Shown here: positions 8,777 to 17,311 of the stretch, piece after piece
Position numbering within the stretch: position 1 is the first letter of the stretch
Layout of the letters: each line of letters starts with the position of its first letter
Source of the DNA: Allobosea sp. 47.2.35
GTDB taxonomy: Bacteria > Pseudomonadota > Alphaproteobacteria > Rhizobiales > Beijerinckiaceae
DNA length: 45,577 nt
Assembly: GCF_024655635.1 (NCBI RefSeq)
Contig: NZ_JANLGI010000025.1
Coordinates: 1-45,577, forward strand
Reading direction: 5' to 3'
The notes under the pieces: generated by a model
What the model saw: only the letters and a program-made list of their open reading frames with translations
Told to the model about the DNA's origin: nothing
Database searches by the model: none
Position numbers and translations under genes: made by a program

Positions 8777-9526
8777 TCAGATGTCGGCCGACCAGTACTC
8801 CCAGATCCTTTCGATGACCGCGGCCGCCAGGTTGCTTTGACTGGACAGTTCGATCTCGCCGTTCGTCAGCGGGGAGAGCGATCCGATCGTCGCCGCCTGT
8901 AGCTGCAATTCGGCATTGAGCCGCAGATGGACAGCCCGGAAGGTCAGCTCGCGGACCGAGCGGCCGGCCACGGTCGCGCCGTGGCGGCGCATCATCACCA
9001 CCCAATTGTCCGCCAGCGCAGCGGCGAGCGAATCGGCCTGGTCGGCCGTGCGCACGAGCAGGTCCGTGTCGCCGAAGTCGTCCCGGCTGTCCCACACCGG
9101 CACCCGCTTCCCGATCACCGCGCCGAGATGGCAGACCGGCACGATCTCGACCCCGGCTATGCAGAAGGCTACGACGGCCGGCGCGTGATGGTGGCAGACG
9201 GACATCACATCGGGGCGCGCCCTGTATATGGCTTCGTGGATCACACGCTCCGCGTACAGCTTGGCACCAGTGTCGCTGACGGGGCGGCCATCAAGGCGCA
9301 GCTCGATCAGATCGGACTTCGCGACGAGCGCGGGACTTCGCGAGCGGGAGATAAAGTAGCGCTGGGAATCGACCGGGTGGCGGGCGCTTACATGCCCGAA
9401 GCCGTCGAGGACACCTTCATGCGCAAGAATGCGGTTGGCCACGACCAGGTCGTTCAGGACATCTTCCAGGTCCTGCGCATGCGAGGCTTCGGCCGCGCCA
9501 GCGTCGGAAGCGAGCGCTGTGCTCAT
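8777..9526 (-). CDS. Class II aldolase/adducin-family protein, probable decarboxylase (paralogue of 1666-2457)
   Basis: This 249-residue protein is alignable end to end with the product of 1666-2457 (LVVANRILAHEGVLDGFGHVS against LVAANHILFDQGVVDAFGHVS). Likely metal ligands are in CHHHAP (where the paralogue has HSHSH) and MMRRHGATVAG. I chose the ATG at 9526 (MSTALASD) because GGAAAGG lies just upstream; the frame to 9622 extends into the promoter region. It heads the importer operon, which suggests that it acts on the imported compound or its first product. Decarboxylase of the CmtD/PhtC kind is favoured over sugar-phosphate aldolase, because no sugar genes are nearby. Confidence 0.7.
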   Translation of the reverse strand: MSTALASDAGAAEASHAQDLEDVLNDLVVANRILAHEGVLDGFGHVSARHPVDSQRYFISRSRSPALVAKSDLIELRLDGRPVSDTGAKLYAERVIHEAIYRARPDVMSVCHHHAPAVVAFCIAGVEIVPVCHLGAVIGKRVPVWDSRDDFGDTDLLVRTADQADSLAAALADNWVVMMRRHGATVAGRSVRELTFRAVHLRLNAELQLQAATIGSLSPLTNGEIELSSQSNLAAAVIERIWEYWSADI

Positions 9527-9617
9527 CGGCAAACCTTTCCTCTCGTATATTGACCGGCTGCTCTGCACGCCGCGGATAGCGCCCGGCATCGGCACAAACC
9601 GGCTGCGGCAGCTCAAT

Positions 9618-9632
9618 TTCAAGGAATGTGAA
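9618..9632. promoter_or_regulatory. Candidate LysR-type binding site TTCA-N7-TGAA
   Basis: A 15-base interrupted palindrome containing the T-N11-A core sits in the 250-base divergent region between the aldolase/importer operon and the LysR gene at 9777. This is where an autoregulating LysR protein normally binds. Only a single copy was seen, so support is weak. Confidence 0.4.
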
Positions 9633-9776
9633 GTATTCTGACGGGTCCCGCAAAGGTTGTTTCCGCCTTGCCGCCAGCAGAAAAAACGCTCGCCAACAGG
9701 CCGCCTCCTGTGGCATGCGGATCGCGGAACGGCGCTGGTGCCGCCAGCGGCCGATACCCGAGGAAAACCACCGGCC

Positions 9777-10706
9777 GTGAGATTCCGTCAGCTCGAATGC
9801 TTCGAACGGGTTTGCGAACTCGGCAGCATCACCCAGGCCGCCGCCTCTCTCAATCTGGCCCAGACCGCGCTTGGGTTGCAGATCCGACAGCTGGAGGAAG
9901 AGACGGGCGTCTTATTGCTGAGCCGGACGAGCCGCGGCGTGCTTCCCACGGACGCCGGAAAAGTCTTCCTGGACTGGGTTCGGCGGACGCTCGACAGCCG
10001 CAGGGACATAAAGGGCGCCCTCGCCATGTTCCGCGACAATACCGTTCCCAGAACCGTAACGGTCGGCCTGACGCCGAGCCTCACCCTGCTGATGGGAGCC
10101 GAGTTGATCCAGGCGGTCGCGCGGTCGCCACTGAACGTCACTCTCCGCCTCACCGAAGGCCTCAGCCATGTGATGGTGGCGAGCCTCCCCACGGGCAGGA
10201 TCGACCTGGCCTTCGCCTTCAAGCCTGAGGCGGGCGGGGCCTTTCGATGCACGCCATTGTTGAAAGACTCGTTATTCCTTGTGCGCTCGCCGTCTGAAGC
10301 CGGACGGCTCGCAAAGACGATCTCGCTGCGCGAGGCGCTCAGCGATCGTTTCGCGATGCCCGATCGCGATGATGTCGTACGCCGTATGGTCGAGGACAGC
10401 GCCTCCGCGGAGGGACTGTCTTTGAATGTGGCTTACGAGGTTCAGTCGCTTATAGCGATCAAGCAGCTCGTTTCGCGTGGACTGGCCTCGGCCATACTCC
10501 CCTTAGGGAGCGTCCACGAGGACGTCGCCGCTGGAAGACTCACTGCCTTGCGCATCCTTGACGCTTCGCTTGAGAGGACGCTTTACGCCATACGCGCGCA
10601 CGACATCGACCCTGCTGTGGACGGGTTTCTGGTCTCGACCTTCCTGTGCGTTTACCGGAAGAACGCAGACGGGTGGGGAACGGGGGAAGTCCTGATGCTT
10701 GCCTGA
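9777..10706 (+). CDS. LysR-family transcriptional regulator
   Basis: This is a 309-residue protein with the N-terminal winged helix FRQLECFERVCELGSITQAAASLNLAQTALGLQIRQLEEE and the periplasmic-binding-like effector domain after the linker. The GTG at 9777 gives the typical LysR N-terminus and has CGAGGAAAA upstream; the frame back to 9657 adds 40 unlikely residues. It is divergent from the aldolase/importer operon and probably activates it when a pathway acid binds. It resembles the LysR protein encoded at 25925, which accompanies the second importer, so the importer-regulator pairs look duplicated. Confidence 0.88.
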   Translation: MRFRQLECFERVCELGSITQAAASLNLAQTALGLQIRQLEEETGVLLLSRTSRGVLPTDAGKVFLDWVRRTLDSRRDIKGALAMFRDNTVPRTVTVGLTPSLTLLMGAELIQAVARSPLNVTLRLTEGLSHVMVASLPTGRIDLAFAFKPEAGGAFRCTPLLKDSLFLVRSPSEAGRLAKTISLREALSDRFAMPDRDDVVRRMVEDSASAEGLSLNVAYEVQSLIAIKQLVSRGLASAILPLGSVHEDVAAGRLTALRILDASLERTLYAIRAHDIDPAVDGFLVSTFLCVYRKNADGWGTGEVLMLA

Positions 10707-10754
10707 CAGCGTCCAACAAGGCGGGTCGAGATCTCTCCGGATTTGTCGGAGGTT

Positions 10755-11690
10755 CTAAGGCCGTGTCCCAAGCTCGGCTCCCGCCCGGCGCTCCATCGGC
10801 CGAACGACAGCAGTTAGGTCGTCTATCTCGACGCCTTCGGCCTTGGCGCGTCTGTAAGCTTGCAGAGCGCTGCGGCAGGTGTCGACGACAGCGCCCTCGT
10901 TCGCGGCCGGCTCGGCCAGGAAAAGCTCCAGGTCCTTGATGACGACGTCCAGGCTTGCGCCGAAATCGAACGAGCGCGGGACGATGTGAGCCGGAACCTT
11001 TGCCTGCGTCGCGCTGTTCTGGCCGCTTCCGTTATTGATCACCTCCAGCATCGCATCGATCGGCAGGCCGGCCTTAGCCCCGACAACCAGGGACTCGCAG
11101 GCCGCCACGAGATTGACGAGCGCGATCGCGTTGTTGACCAGCTTCAGCGTCTGAGCTCTGCCAGGCGGGCCGTCGATCCCCACCACCTTTCGGCTGTAGA
11201 GGTCGATAGCGCCCCGGATAGCGGAGAAGCATTCCGGCTTGCCAGAGACGATCGAGGTCAATTCTCCCGACCGCGCCTTCGGCGGCCCGCCGGTTACAGG
11301 AGCATCTACCGTCTCGATCCCTGCCTCTGCCATGCTCTTCGCCAGACGCGCCAGTAGGGGCGATCCGCTCGTCCCCAAGTGGACGTAGATTCTGCATCGC
11401 CTGCCTCTTATCAGACCAGCCGAGCCCAAAAGGGCTTCGAGATGATGGCTTTCGGCTGCAAGGCAGGCGAATACGATATCGGCACGGTCTCCAGTCTCGG
11501 CGGGTGACGCAGCTCGCTCGATCGCTGCGGGAAGTCCATCGAACCTGGCTGGGTCGGGATCGAAGGCTACGATTGGCCCTGCCAGCGCCAGCCGGCGCGC
11601 GATGGGCGCGCCAAGCGAGCCTAGCCCAAGAAAGCCGAGACTCTGAATTCGATCGGGATGTCCCACTTCTTTGTCCTCGCTGCGGCCCAT
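10755..11690 (-). CDS. NAD(P)-dependent beta-hydroxyacid dehydrogenase (3-hydroxyisobutyrate dehydrogenase family)
   Basis: This is a 311-residue protein. The dinucleotide-binding motif GFLGLGSLGAPIA follows a short N-terminal tail. The substrate-binding loop DAPVTGGPPKARSGELTSIVSG and the helix containing catalytic lysine (QTLKLVNNAI) are those of HIBADH/tartronate semialdehyde reductase enzymes. It would oxidise or reduce a beta-hydroxyacid or 2-methyl-hydroxyacid. It is convergent with the upstream LysR gene and stands alone on its strand. The substrate is unknown, and a role in the nearby catabolism is only inferred. Confidence 0.8.
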   Translation of the reverse strand: MGRSEDKEVGHPDRIQSLGFLGLGSLGAPIARRLALAGPIVAFDPDPARFDGLPAAIERAASPAETGDRADIVFACLAAESHHLEALLGSAGLIRGRRCRIYVHLGTSGSPLLARLAKSMAEAGIETVDAPVTGGPPKARSGELTSIVSGKPECFSAIRGAIDLYSRKVVGIDGPPGRAQTLKLVNNAIALVNLVAACESLVVGAKAGLPIDAMLEVINNGSGQNSATQAKVPAHIVPRSFDFGASLDVVIKDLELFLAEPAANEGAVVDTCRSALQAYRRAKAEGVEIDDLTAVVRPMERRAGAELGTRP

Positions 11691-11908
11691 GCCTGTTCAC
11701 AATGCCGAATGGAGGACGGCAACACTTATTTTTCGCTCGCCGCGAGCGATCGCTTCGCGCCTTTGACGCCGATAGCGCATCCGACCGTAGCGCACTGCGG
11801 GCGGCTTGGCAGAGAGAGCGCTTTTGTTTTGGACCAATGGTGGGATGGGCGGCTAGGATGCCGACAAGCGCCGTCTTCTGCGCTGTCCAAGAAACGGGAG
11901 GATCGAAC

Positions 11909-12115
11909 TTGCCCACCATCCGCATCGAACCTGTTGAGGACGTCGCCTCCGGCCGCTTTGCTATTGAAATCTATTATCCGGCAGATGCCGAGCGGCCGCT
12001 CGTCACGACGGCGCCGCGCTATAAGAGCGCCGCCGCGGCCGAGCAGGACACACTCGCCATCCTCGCCGCGACCGCCAACAATCCACCGCCGGAAGAGCCT
12101 GCAAACAGGCGATAG
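11909..12115 (+). CDS. Small conserved-looking hypothetical protein, 68 aa
   Basis: A TTG start at 11909 with GGGAGG 7-8 bases upstream gives a 68-residue acidic protein. It begins LPTIRIEPVEDVASGRFAIE, continues IYYPADAERPLVTTAPRYKS and ends in an alanine-rich helix and NNPPPEEPANRR. The longer frame from 11504 overlaps the dehydrogenase gene and its early part does not look like protein. I recall similar short proteins in Hyphomicrobiales but know no function. There is no signal peptide or membrane segment. It is convergent with the DMT transporter gene that follows. Confidence 0.6.
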   Translation: MPTIRIEPVEDVASGRFAIEIYYPADAERPLVTTAPRYKSAAAAEQDTLAILAATANNPPPEEPANRR

Positions 12116-12151
12116 ACATCAACCGATTTGGTGGGACACCGACCACCGGCG

Positions 12152-13078
12152 TCAGGCGACGACCATGAGCACGCCAGCCGTCGCGGCGAGCGCAGCGATG
12201 ATCGTGATCAGATTCGGTGCGCGTTCGGTTCGCAAGATAATGGTTGCGATCAACATCGAGACGAATACCTCAAGCGACTGGATCGCCCCGACGGTTGAGA
12301 TCGTCGTGTATTGGATCGCATAGAAGTTGCCGATCTGCCCGACCGCGAAGCACAGCGCCGCGACAACTCCCCAGATATTGCGGGCGATCAGCGCGGCAAC
12401 GATCGCTTGGCGGCTGCGCGGGCTTACGAGCGCGGCGATAACATAATAGCTCATCGCCGCCATGGCGCCGACGAAGGTGCCTAGAGCTCCGTCCGGAATG
12501 AGGTTGAGCCCCAGTTTGCGCGCGACGTAGGCCGAGGCGTAACACAGGCCCGAAGCCGTTCCCCAGAGATAGCCGATCGGCTCGATCCCGTCGGCCACCG
12601 GCGCGGAAACTTTCCCTCTGCCGGCGAGATCGACCGCCACCAGGGCGGCAACGCTGATCCCGATCAGCATCAGGCCGCCAAGCTTGGCCGAGGTTAGGAT
12701 CTCGCCGAGAAAAACGACGCCGAAGAGCACAGAGAAAAAGGGAATGGCGCGTTTGACCGCAGCGCCACGAATAGCTCCGAGATCCCGTACTGATAGGAAA
12801 TAGAGACTGCGGGCAAGGGCGGTCGCGAGGAGCCCCGAAAGTGCAAACCATGCGAGACCTGCTAGCAGGCCAGGTTCTCTGAGCAGATGAGCCGAATCTC
12901 GTGCAGTGCCCAACCAGAGAGCCGCTGAAAGCAGCGCGGTGAACCCAACTGAGAGAATGGCGCCCCCGTCCCCCGGGCCTCTCTTGCGTGCCTTGGCGAT
13001 CGCCACTCCGCCGAAGGCAAAGGCCAGGACCGACAGGATTGAAAACAGCTCGCCGAGCCGCGCCGCCAACAATGTCAT
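12152..13078 (-). CDS. DMT-superfamily (EamA) transporter
   Basis: This is a 308-residue protein with about ten hydrophobic segments arranged as two EamA repeats. The repeat-end pattern FFSVLFGVVFLGEILTSAKL in the first half is matched by SLEVFVSMLIATIIL in the second. The ATG at 13078 (MTLLAARLGELFSILSVLAF) is taken as start because the 63 extra residues of the frame to 13267 are basic, proline-rich and overlap the degenerate gene upstream. DMT proteins export or import small metabolites; here a role in moving an aromatic acid or side product is possible but unproved. A second DMT gene is at 29933. Confidence 0.8.
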   Translation of the reverse strand: MTLLAARLGELFSILSVLAFAFGGVAIAKARKRGPGDGGAILSVGFTALLSAALWLGTARDSAHLLREPGLLAGLAWFALSGLLATALARSLYFLSVRDLGAIRGAAVKRAIPFFSVLFGVVFLGEILTSAKLGGLMLIGISVAALVAVDLAGRGKVSAPVADGIEPIGYLWGTASGLCYASAYVARKLGLNLIPDGALGTFVGAMAAMSYYVIAALVSPRSRQAIVAALIARNIWGVVAALCFAVGQIGNFYAIQYTTISTVGAIQSLEVFVSMLIATIILRTERAPNLITIIAALAATAGVLMVVA

Positions 13079-13239
13079 GTAAAAAGCGAACTTTCCGTAC
13101 GTACGCCGACGGGCGAGTGAGATGAGGTGGGCCCCTGTGGGCGTGGCTTGTGCGGGAAACGGCCTCGATCGAAGTTCGAAAATGCCGCAAACTCGGAACG
13201 GGGCATCCTGCAGAACACAGGGTGCGGAGAAAGGACGCC

Positions 13240-13660
13240 ACTCGCCCGAAGCCCCGCGAGGCTGCACCCGCCGATGAGGGCCAGGCTTCGCTCGAATTCA
13301 TCCGGAAGTATCGCGAGATCACTCTGGCCACCACGCCTTGCTGTCGCAACGCCGTACAGCGTCGGGCAGCCTAACATGACCGGACGGCTCCTCGCGCGAC
13401 GGCCTTGACAAGGTCGAGGCCGCGCAGGATGCCACCGTCCATGAGCACGAAAATCCGAACCGCGCGCCGTCTAACTGGAGTCCGTCGGCATTTGCGATGC
13501 CGCCGCCAGCTCCGTGGCCAAGGGCGCGATTGAATCTCTCGTGATTGCGGCAGAACTGGCTCACGGTTGCGATCCATCCTCTCGCGAGATCGACAAGCGC
13601 GAGCGCATGAATGCTACATCCACCGACCCCTTTCCGGACAATCTCGTCGATCGTCACCCC
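13240..13660 (-). pseudogene. Degenerate FMN-dependent alpha-hydroxyacid dehydrogenase (LldD/mandelate dehydrogenase family)
   Basis: Three minus-strand frames each hold one successive piece of the C-terminal half of this family. First is GHGAGGGIANADGLQLDGA, matching the family GAdGI.VSNHGGRQLDGA. Next is MDGGILRGLDLVKAVARGA, matching the FMN-phosphate loop DGGIRRGTDVVKALALGA. Last is CPTLYGV..RGG..DEFERSLALIGGCSL, matching the C-terminus. The order is right, but at least two frameshifts separate the pieces, the catalytic His of the SNHGGR motif is lost, and the N-terminal half is missing. It lies directly after the binding-protein gene at 13665. The intact gene would have oxidised a 2-hydroxyacid to a 2-oxoacid, which the ThDP enzyme encoded at 21442 could decarboxylate. 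Confidence 0.8.
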
Positions 13661-13664
13661 CTGC

Positions 13665-14624
13665 TTAACGGCGGCTGTCCACCAGGAAACGCACATCCGA
13701 AACACGTTCGAGGCCGAACGGCTCGTCCGGGACGAGCTTGGCTGCGACTAATGCCTGATGGACCCGCCTGGTCCCTGCCGCGGAAATTTCCATCTTCGGC
13801 GTCAATATGCCCAACCTCGCAGTATCCCGGATAGCGCGCTCAGCGAGTTTCTCGTCGGTTCTGAGCTCGCGGGCCGCGACTTTGATCGCGGCCGTGGGGT
13901 CCTCGGTGATTGCATCGAGCCCTCGCTGCAGGGCGCGCAGAGCGCCGACGAGTTCGGCCCGATGCTGCTCGGCCCAGCGCAGGTCCACATTGACGCTTGT
14001 GAACTGCCAGTCGGGCACGAAATCCGCCAAGGTGCCGAGATTGCTGAACCCGGCAGCTTCAGCCTCGTAGCTCAGCGGAAATGGCTGAAGGCCGGCATCT
14101 ATCTCTCCCGAGCGAAGAAGTCGCCAGCGTGTCGGCGCACCACCCACCGCCTTCACCGTATAGTCGGATGGCCGGAGGCCCGCGCTCCGCGTGACTTCGG
14201 GCACGAGATGCGTGGTACCTTCGTCGCTCGACAGCACCCCGATCGTTTTGCCGCGAAGGCCGGCGATTGAGCGAATCTCCGGGCGAGCGATCACGTAGTG
14301 GGGCAGCCGGCCGGCATTCCCCGCCGCCATTCGCAAACTCCCGCCCTTAAGCGCGTCGACTATAATGCTTTCGGGAGTCGAGACGGCGATCTGAGCGGCG
14401 TTCTCGCGCAGGGCGCCGTTAATTTTCTCGGCATTGTCGAAGACCTGAACATGGACGTCGAGGCCCTCGTCTGTGAAGTAGCCTTTTTCCGCTGCCAGCC
14501 AGACGGGCAGGTAGAAAATTGTCCGCGAGACGATAGCGACATGGAGCTGTTTGGCTCCTTCGGCTGAAACCGATGTCGCTGCGATGATCCCCAGTCCGAC
14601 GAGCAGCCCACGCAAGACTCTCAA
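13665..14624 (-). CDS. ABC-type periplasmic substrate-binding protein, orphan (NMT1/THI5-like)
   Basis: This is a 319-residue protein with a signal peptide (MRVLRGLLVGLGIIAATSVSA, cut near the AEG that follows) and a type II periplasmic-binding fold: FYLPVWLAAEKGYFTDEGLDV, then NGALRENAAQIAVSTPESI, then IAGLRGKTIGVLSSDEGTT. No permease or ATPase gene is adjacent, so it must share those of another system (5442-7751 or 24104-29940), work alone as a sensor, or be a leftover. It is first in a leftward group with the dead hydroxyacid dehydrogenase and the DMT transporter. It is divergent from the 2-hydroxyacid dehydrogenase gene at 14999. Confidence 0.82.
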   Translation of the reverse strand: MRVLRGLLVGLGIIAATSVSAEGAKQLHVAIVSRTIFYLPVWLAAEKGYFTDEGLDVHVQVFDNAEKINGALRENAAQIAVSTPESIIVDALKGGSLRMAAGNAGRLPHYVIARPEIRSIAGLRGKTIGVLSSDEGTTHLVPEVTRSAGLRPSDYTVKAVGGAPTRWRLLRSGEIDAGLQPFPLSYEAEAAGFSNLGTLADFVPDWQFTSVNVDLRWAEQHRAELVGALRALQRGLDAITEDPTAAIKVAARELRTDEKLAERAIRDTARLGILTPKMEISAAGTRRVHQALVAAKLVPDEPFGLERVSDVRFLVDSRR

Positions 14625-14998
14625 TCGTAGTCCTCCTCTAGTCGACGCCGTTCTTGGTTTATATTAGTTAGAAAACTAAGTGCTAATTTTGAGAATGGCA
14701 ATTGCTGGTGAACCTTTCCGTCCGACCGCCCAACCAGGGCGCAGTTTGGCCGGTCAGGCAGGGGCGCAAACCCGCGTTCCGGTTTTGCGCGCTTTGAGGA
14801 GAATGACTTTGAGTTCGATTTGTCGAAGCGATCTGTCGGGCGCTTTAGCTGCGACGGCGACTTAGCCACCGGCATATCCGTAGCACTCTTCCGACTCACG
14901 ATGTGAAGCTTTGCTCTGGATGCGAGCTTCCTGCGCCTAGCGCTACGCATGCCTTATTGAAACCGCCGCCGGCGCGGCATTTTCCCAGCGGACAGAAC
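14625..14998. other. Divergent intergenic region, no gene seen
   Basis: This 374-base stretch separates the leftward binding-protein gene from the rightward dehydrogenase gene. It begins AT-rich, as expected for two promoters, and contains the inverted repeat at 14664-14679. A 109-codon minus-strand frame through it is basic, has no recognisable features and is not called. Confidence 0.6.
14664..14679. promoter_or_regulatory. Candidate MarR-type operator TTAGTT-N4-AACTAA
   Basis: A perfect 6-bp inverted repeat lies in an AT-rich stretch 40 bases from the start of the binding-protein gene. It shares the TTAG...CTAA frame with the palindrome at 18327-18338 in the other divergent promoter of this island. 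The MarR protein encoded at 23316 is the natural candidate to bind both. Confidence 0.5.
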
Positions 14999-16072
14999 AT
15001 GACGAGTATCTCAACCAACAGGCCGCGACTGGTCTTCTTCGACGGATGGGTGGACGCGGTAGCCGAGAGCATGCTGCGTGATCGTAAAGACATCGAACTG
15101 GTCAAGCTCGACTACGCCACATCGGAAGCGCTCAACTGGCAGGTCATGGCTGGCGCCCACGGGTATCAGGTCCAGGCTCGCACGGAGTTGCGCGAACCCT
15201 GGTTCGGAGACGCGGCGCTGATAGCGCGCTGCCCAAACTTGTTGGCGATGAGCTCGACCGGCGCCGGCTACGACTATATCGATGTCGATGCCTGCACCGC
15301 GGCCGGCGTCCTGGTCTGCAACCAGGGAGGAACCAATACCGAAGCGGTCGCCGAACACGCTCTGGGGATGATGCTCGCCCTGTCCAAGCGCATCGGACTC
15401 GCCGACAAGTTGCTGCGCCGGGCAGGCGCCGCAGTCGACCGTTACGCGCTGCAAGGCAACGACATCCACGGCAAGACTGTCGGCATCATCGGCATCGGCA
15501 CGATCGGCCGACGCTTCGCAGAACTCTGCAGGGGGCTGTTCGGAATGACGGTTCTGGCCTGCGATCCTTATCTCAACGCCGATGAGATCGCGCGTCGACA
15601 TGGGCGCAAGGTCGATATCGATGAGCTCCTGCGTAGCAGCGACTACGTATCGGTTCATTGTCCGCGCTCGAAGGAAACGCTCAATATGCTGGGCGCAGCG
15701 GAGTTCGCGCTCATGAAGCCGACCGCCTATTTCATCAATACCGCCCGCGGCGGGATCCATGATGAGGAGGCGCTGGCCGACGCGCTGCGTGAGCAGCGCA
15801 TCGCAGGAGCTGGTATTGACGTGTTCCTGAACGAGCCGCCGCCGCCGGAACATCCGTTGCTGGCCCTCGACAATGTCCTCGCCACGCCGCACACGGCCGG
15901 AATTACGGAGGAGGCGCTGTGCCAGATGGCGATTTCAGCGGCAGAGCAGTGGATCGACCTGCTGAACGGCCGGACTCCTCCGCGCATCGTCAATCCGGAA
16001 GCGTGGCCGGACTTCAGTCGGCGCTTTACCGAAATCATGGGCTTTGCGCCGGAGCCACCCTCGTTGTTCTGA
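14999..16072 (+). CDS. D-isomer-specific 2-hydroxyacid dehydrogenase (NAD-dependent)
   Basis: This is a 357-residue protein. The Rossmann motif GIIGIGTIGRR sits in the C-terminal half, and the catalytic triad of the family is visible: Arg250 in NTARGG, Glu279 in LNEPP, His298 in TPHTAG. It interconverts a D-2-hydroxyacid and the 2-oxoacid with NAD(P)H. The ATG at 14999 (MTSISTNRPRLVFFDG) is chosen; 32 residues of the longer frame are unlike the family. Given a ThDP decarboxylase and aldehyde dehydrogenase in the same island, an aromatic 2-hydroxyacid is a plausible substrate. Phosphoglycerate dehydrogenase-like or hydroxypyruvate roles cannot be excluded. Confidence 0.82.
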   Translation: MTSISTNRPRLVFFDGWVDAVAESMLRDRKDIELVKLDYATSEALNWQVMAGAHGYQVQARTELREPWFGDAALIARCPNLLAMSSTGAGYDYIDVDACTAAGVLVCNQGGTNTEAVAEHALGMMLALSKRIGLADKLLRRAGAAVDRYALQGNDIHGKTVGIIGIGTIGRRFAELCRGLFGMTVLACDPYLNADEIARRHGRKVDIDELLRSSDYVSVHCPRSKETLNMLGAAEFALMKPTAYFINTARGGIHDEEALADALREQRIAGAGIDVFLNEPPPPEHPLLALDNVLATPHTAGITEEALCQMAISAAEQWIDLLNGRTPPRIVNPEAWPDFSRRFTEIMGFAPEPPSLF

Positions 16073-16102
16073 CCCCGGCGTCTGCACCGCCAGGAGAGCA
16101 GC

Positions 16103-17302
16103 TCAGGCGCCCGGACGAGCGTCGCCGAGAGCGACCTCTCGGCCGGAGGCCGCAGAATCGAGAATGGCAAGGCAAGCTTCCAGTGTCGCCATGCCCCATT
16201 CCCCGGAGTGCAGCGGCGGCACATGCTTGCGTACGGCCGCATAGAGTTCGTCCACGACCTCCGATCGAGGCACCGCCGGAACCGGCAACCTGTCGAGCCA
16301 GTTGCGTTCGTCGGCGTAAATATGGACCCCTTCAGCCGTCGGCCGTAGATCAGCCTTGTCGCATGAGACCACGATGTGCCCGAAATGGTTGTGGCTCGCC
16401 GGGACAGCAAAGGAACCGGCTCCGCCTGTCGAGATTCCGTAAGCGCGCTTGTTCTTGAGCGCAACCTCCTCCTCCGGCGACGAGATTTCGGCGAGCGCTC
16501 GGCGCGCCGAGCCATATTGCGACGGGTCCCTCTTTTGGCCGAGCTCGCCGAGCCAGCCCAGTTGCTCGTCGGTGTCGTAGCGTCCGTAGCCGCTGTAGGT
16601 CAGCATGGCGCTCGCACCATTGGCGAATGTCAGGAACGCCTGGTAGGCGCCCTCGGTCGGACGCGCCGGATCAAACGTTGCGGTCACAGCGCGGACTGTG
16701 CTGATCTGGCTTCCCGCCAGCAGCCTGACCACATCCAACTGATGTGCGGCCTGGCTGAACACTACGCCGCCGCCCTGGCTGGTGTCGAGTTCCTCCGGCC
16801 TTCTGGGCCTGTATAGGAAGTCTGTGAAATTCGCTGCGAGGATCATGCGCGGCGGGCCGTATTCACCAGAGCGGATCAGCTCGGCGGCGCGAAGGTAGGG
16901 AGCGTCGAATGAGTGGCTGTGTCCGACCAGGAGATGGACGCCGCTTTCGCGGGCGGCCTGGATCATCGCCCGGCAATCGGGCAGGGTAAGAGCCATCGGC
17001 TTCTCGACGAGAATGTGCTTTCCGGCTCGCGCCGCCAGCCGCACATGCTCAACATGGAACTGGTGAGGCGAAGCGATATAGACGGCTTCCACGCCGGGAT
17101 CGCCGCATAGTGCTTCGGGCGTCTCGTAGGAGCGCGCGGCGTATCCGGGCTTGGAAAAATCGGCTTCGAACCGCCGTCTCGCTTCCTCGCGCGGATCGCT
17201 CGCCGCGGTCAGGCGCACTAGGGGATGCTGAGCGAAAGTGGGCAGCATTAGCATGAAGGCGCGGCCGAGACCGACCACGCCAAGGCGCAACGGATCGCTC
17301 AT
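16103..17302 (-). CDS. Gfo/Idh/MocA oxidoreductase, phthalate 4,5-cis-dihydrodiol dehydrogenase type
   Basis: This is a 399-residue protein: N-terminal NAD-binding GVVGLGRAFMLMLPTF, the EKP motif in ILVEKPMAL, and a GGGVVFSQAAHQLDVVRLL segment with the catalytic-region His. From memory, these stretches closely follow Pht4 of Pseudomonas putida. It would oxidise the cis-4,5-dihydrodiol made by the Rieske oxygenase to 4,5-dihydroxyphthalate, reducing NAD(P)+. The ATG at 17302 with GAGGA upstream is preferred to the GTG at 17305. It follows the reductase gene by only 9 bases in a leftward operon. Regiochemistry and the exact aromatic substrate are inferred. Confidence 0.82.
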   Translation of the reverse strand: MSDPLRLGVVGLGRAFMLMLPTFAQHPLVRLTAASDPREEARRRFEADFSKPGYAARSYETPEALCGDPGVEAVYIASPHQFHVEHVRLAARAGKHILVEKPMALTLPDCRAMIQAARESGVHLLVGHSHSFDAPYLRAAELIRSGEYGPPRMILAANFTDFLYRPRRPEELDTSQGGGVVFSQAAHQLDVVRLLAGSQISTVRAVTATFDPARPTEGAYQAFLTFANGASAMLTYSGYGRYDTDEQLGWLGELGQKRDPSQYGSARRALAEISSPEEEVALKNKRAYGISTGGAGSFAVPASHNHFGHIVVSCDKADLRPTAEGVHIYADERNWLDRLPVPAVPRSEVVDELYAAVRKHVPPLHSGEWGMATLEACLAILDSAASGREVALGDARPGA

Positions 17303-17311
17303 CACCGTTCC

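Noticed and set aside
14621..14950. 109-codon minus-strand frame in the divergent region
   Set aside because: Lys/Arg/Ser-rich, spans an AT-rich promoter region and shows no domain.
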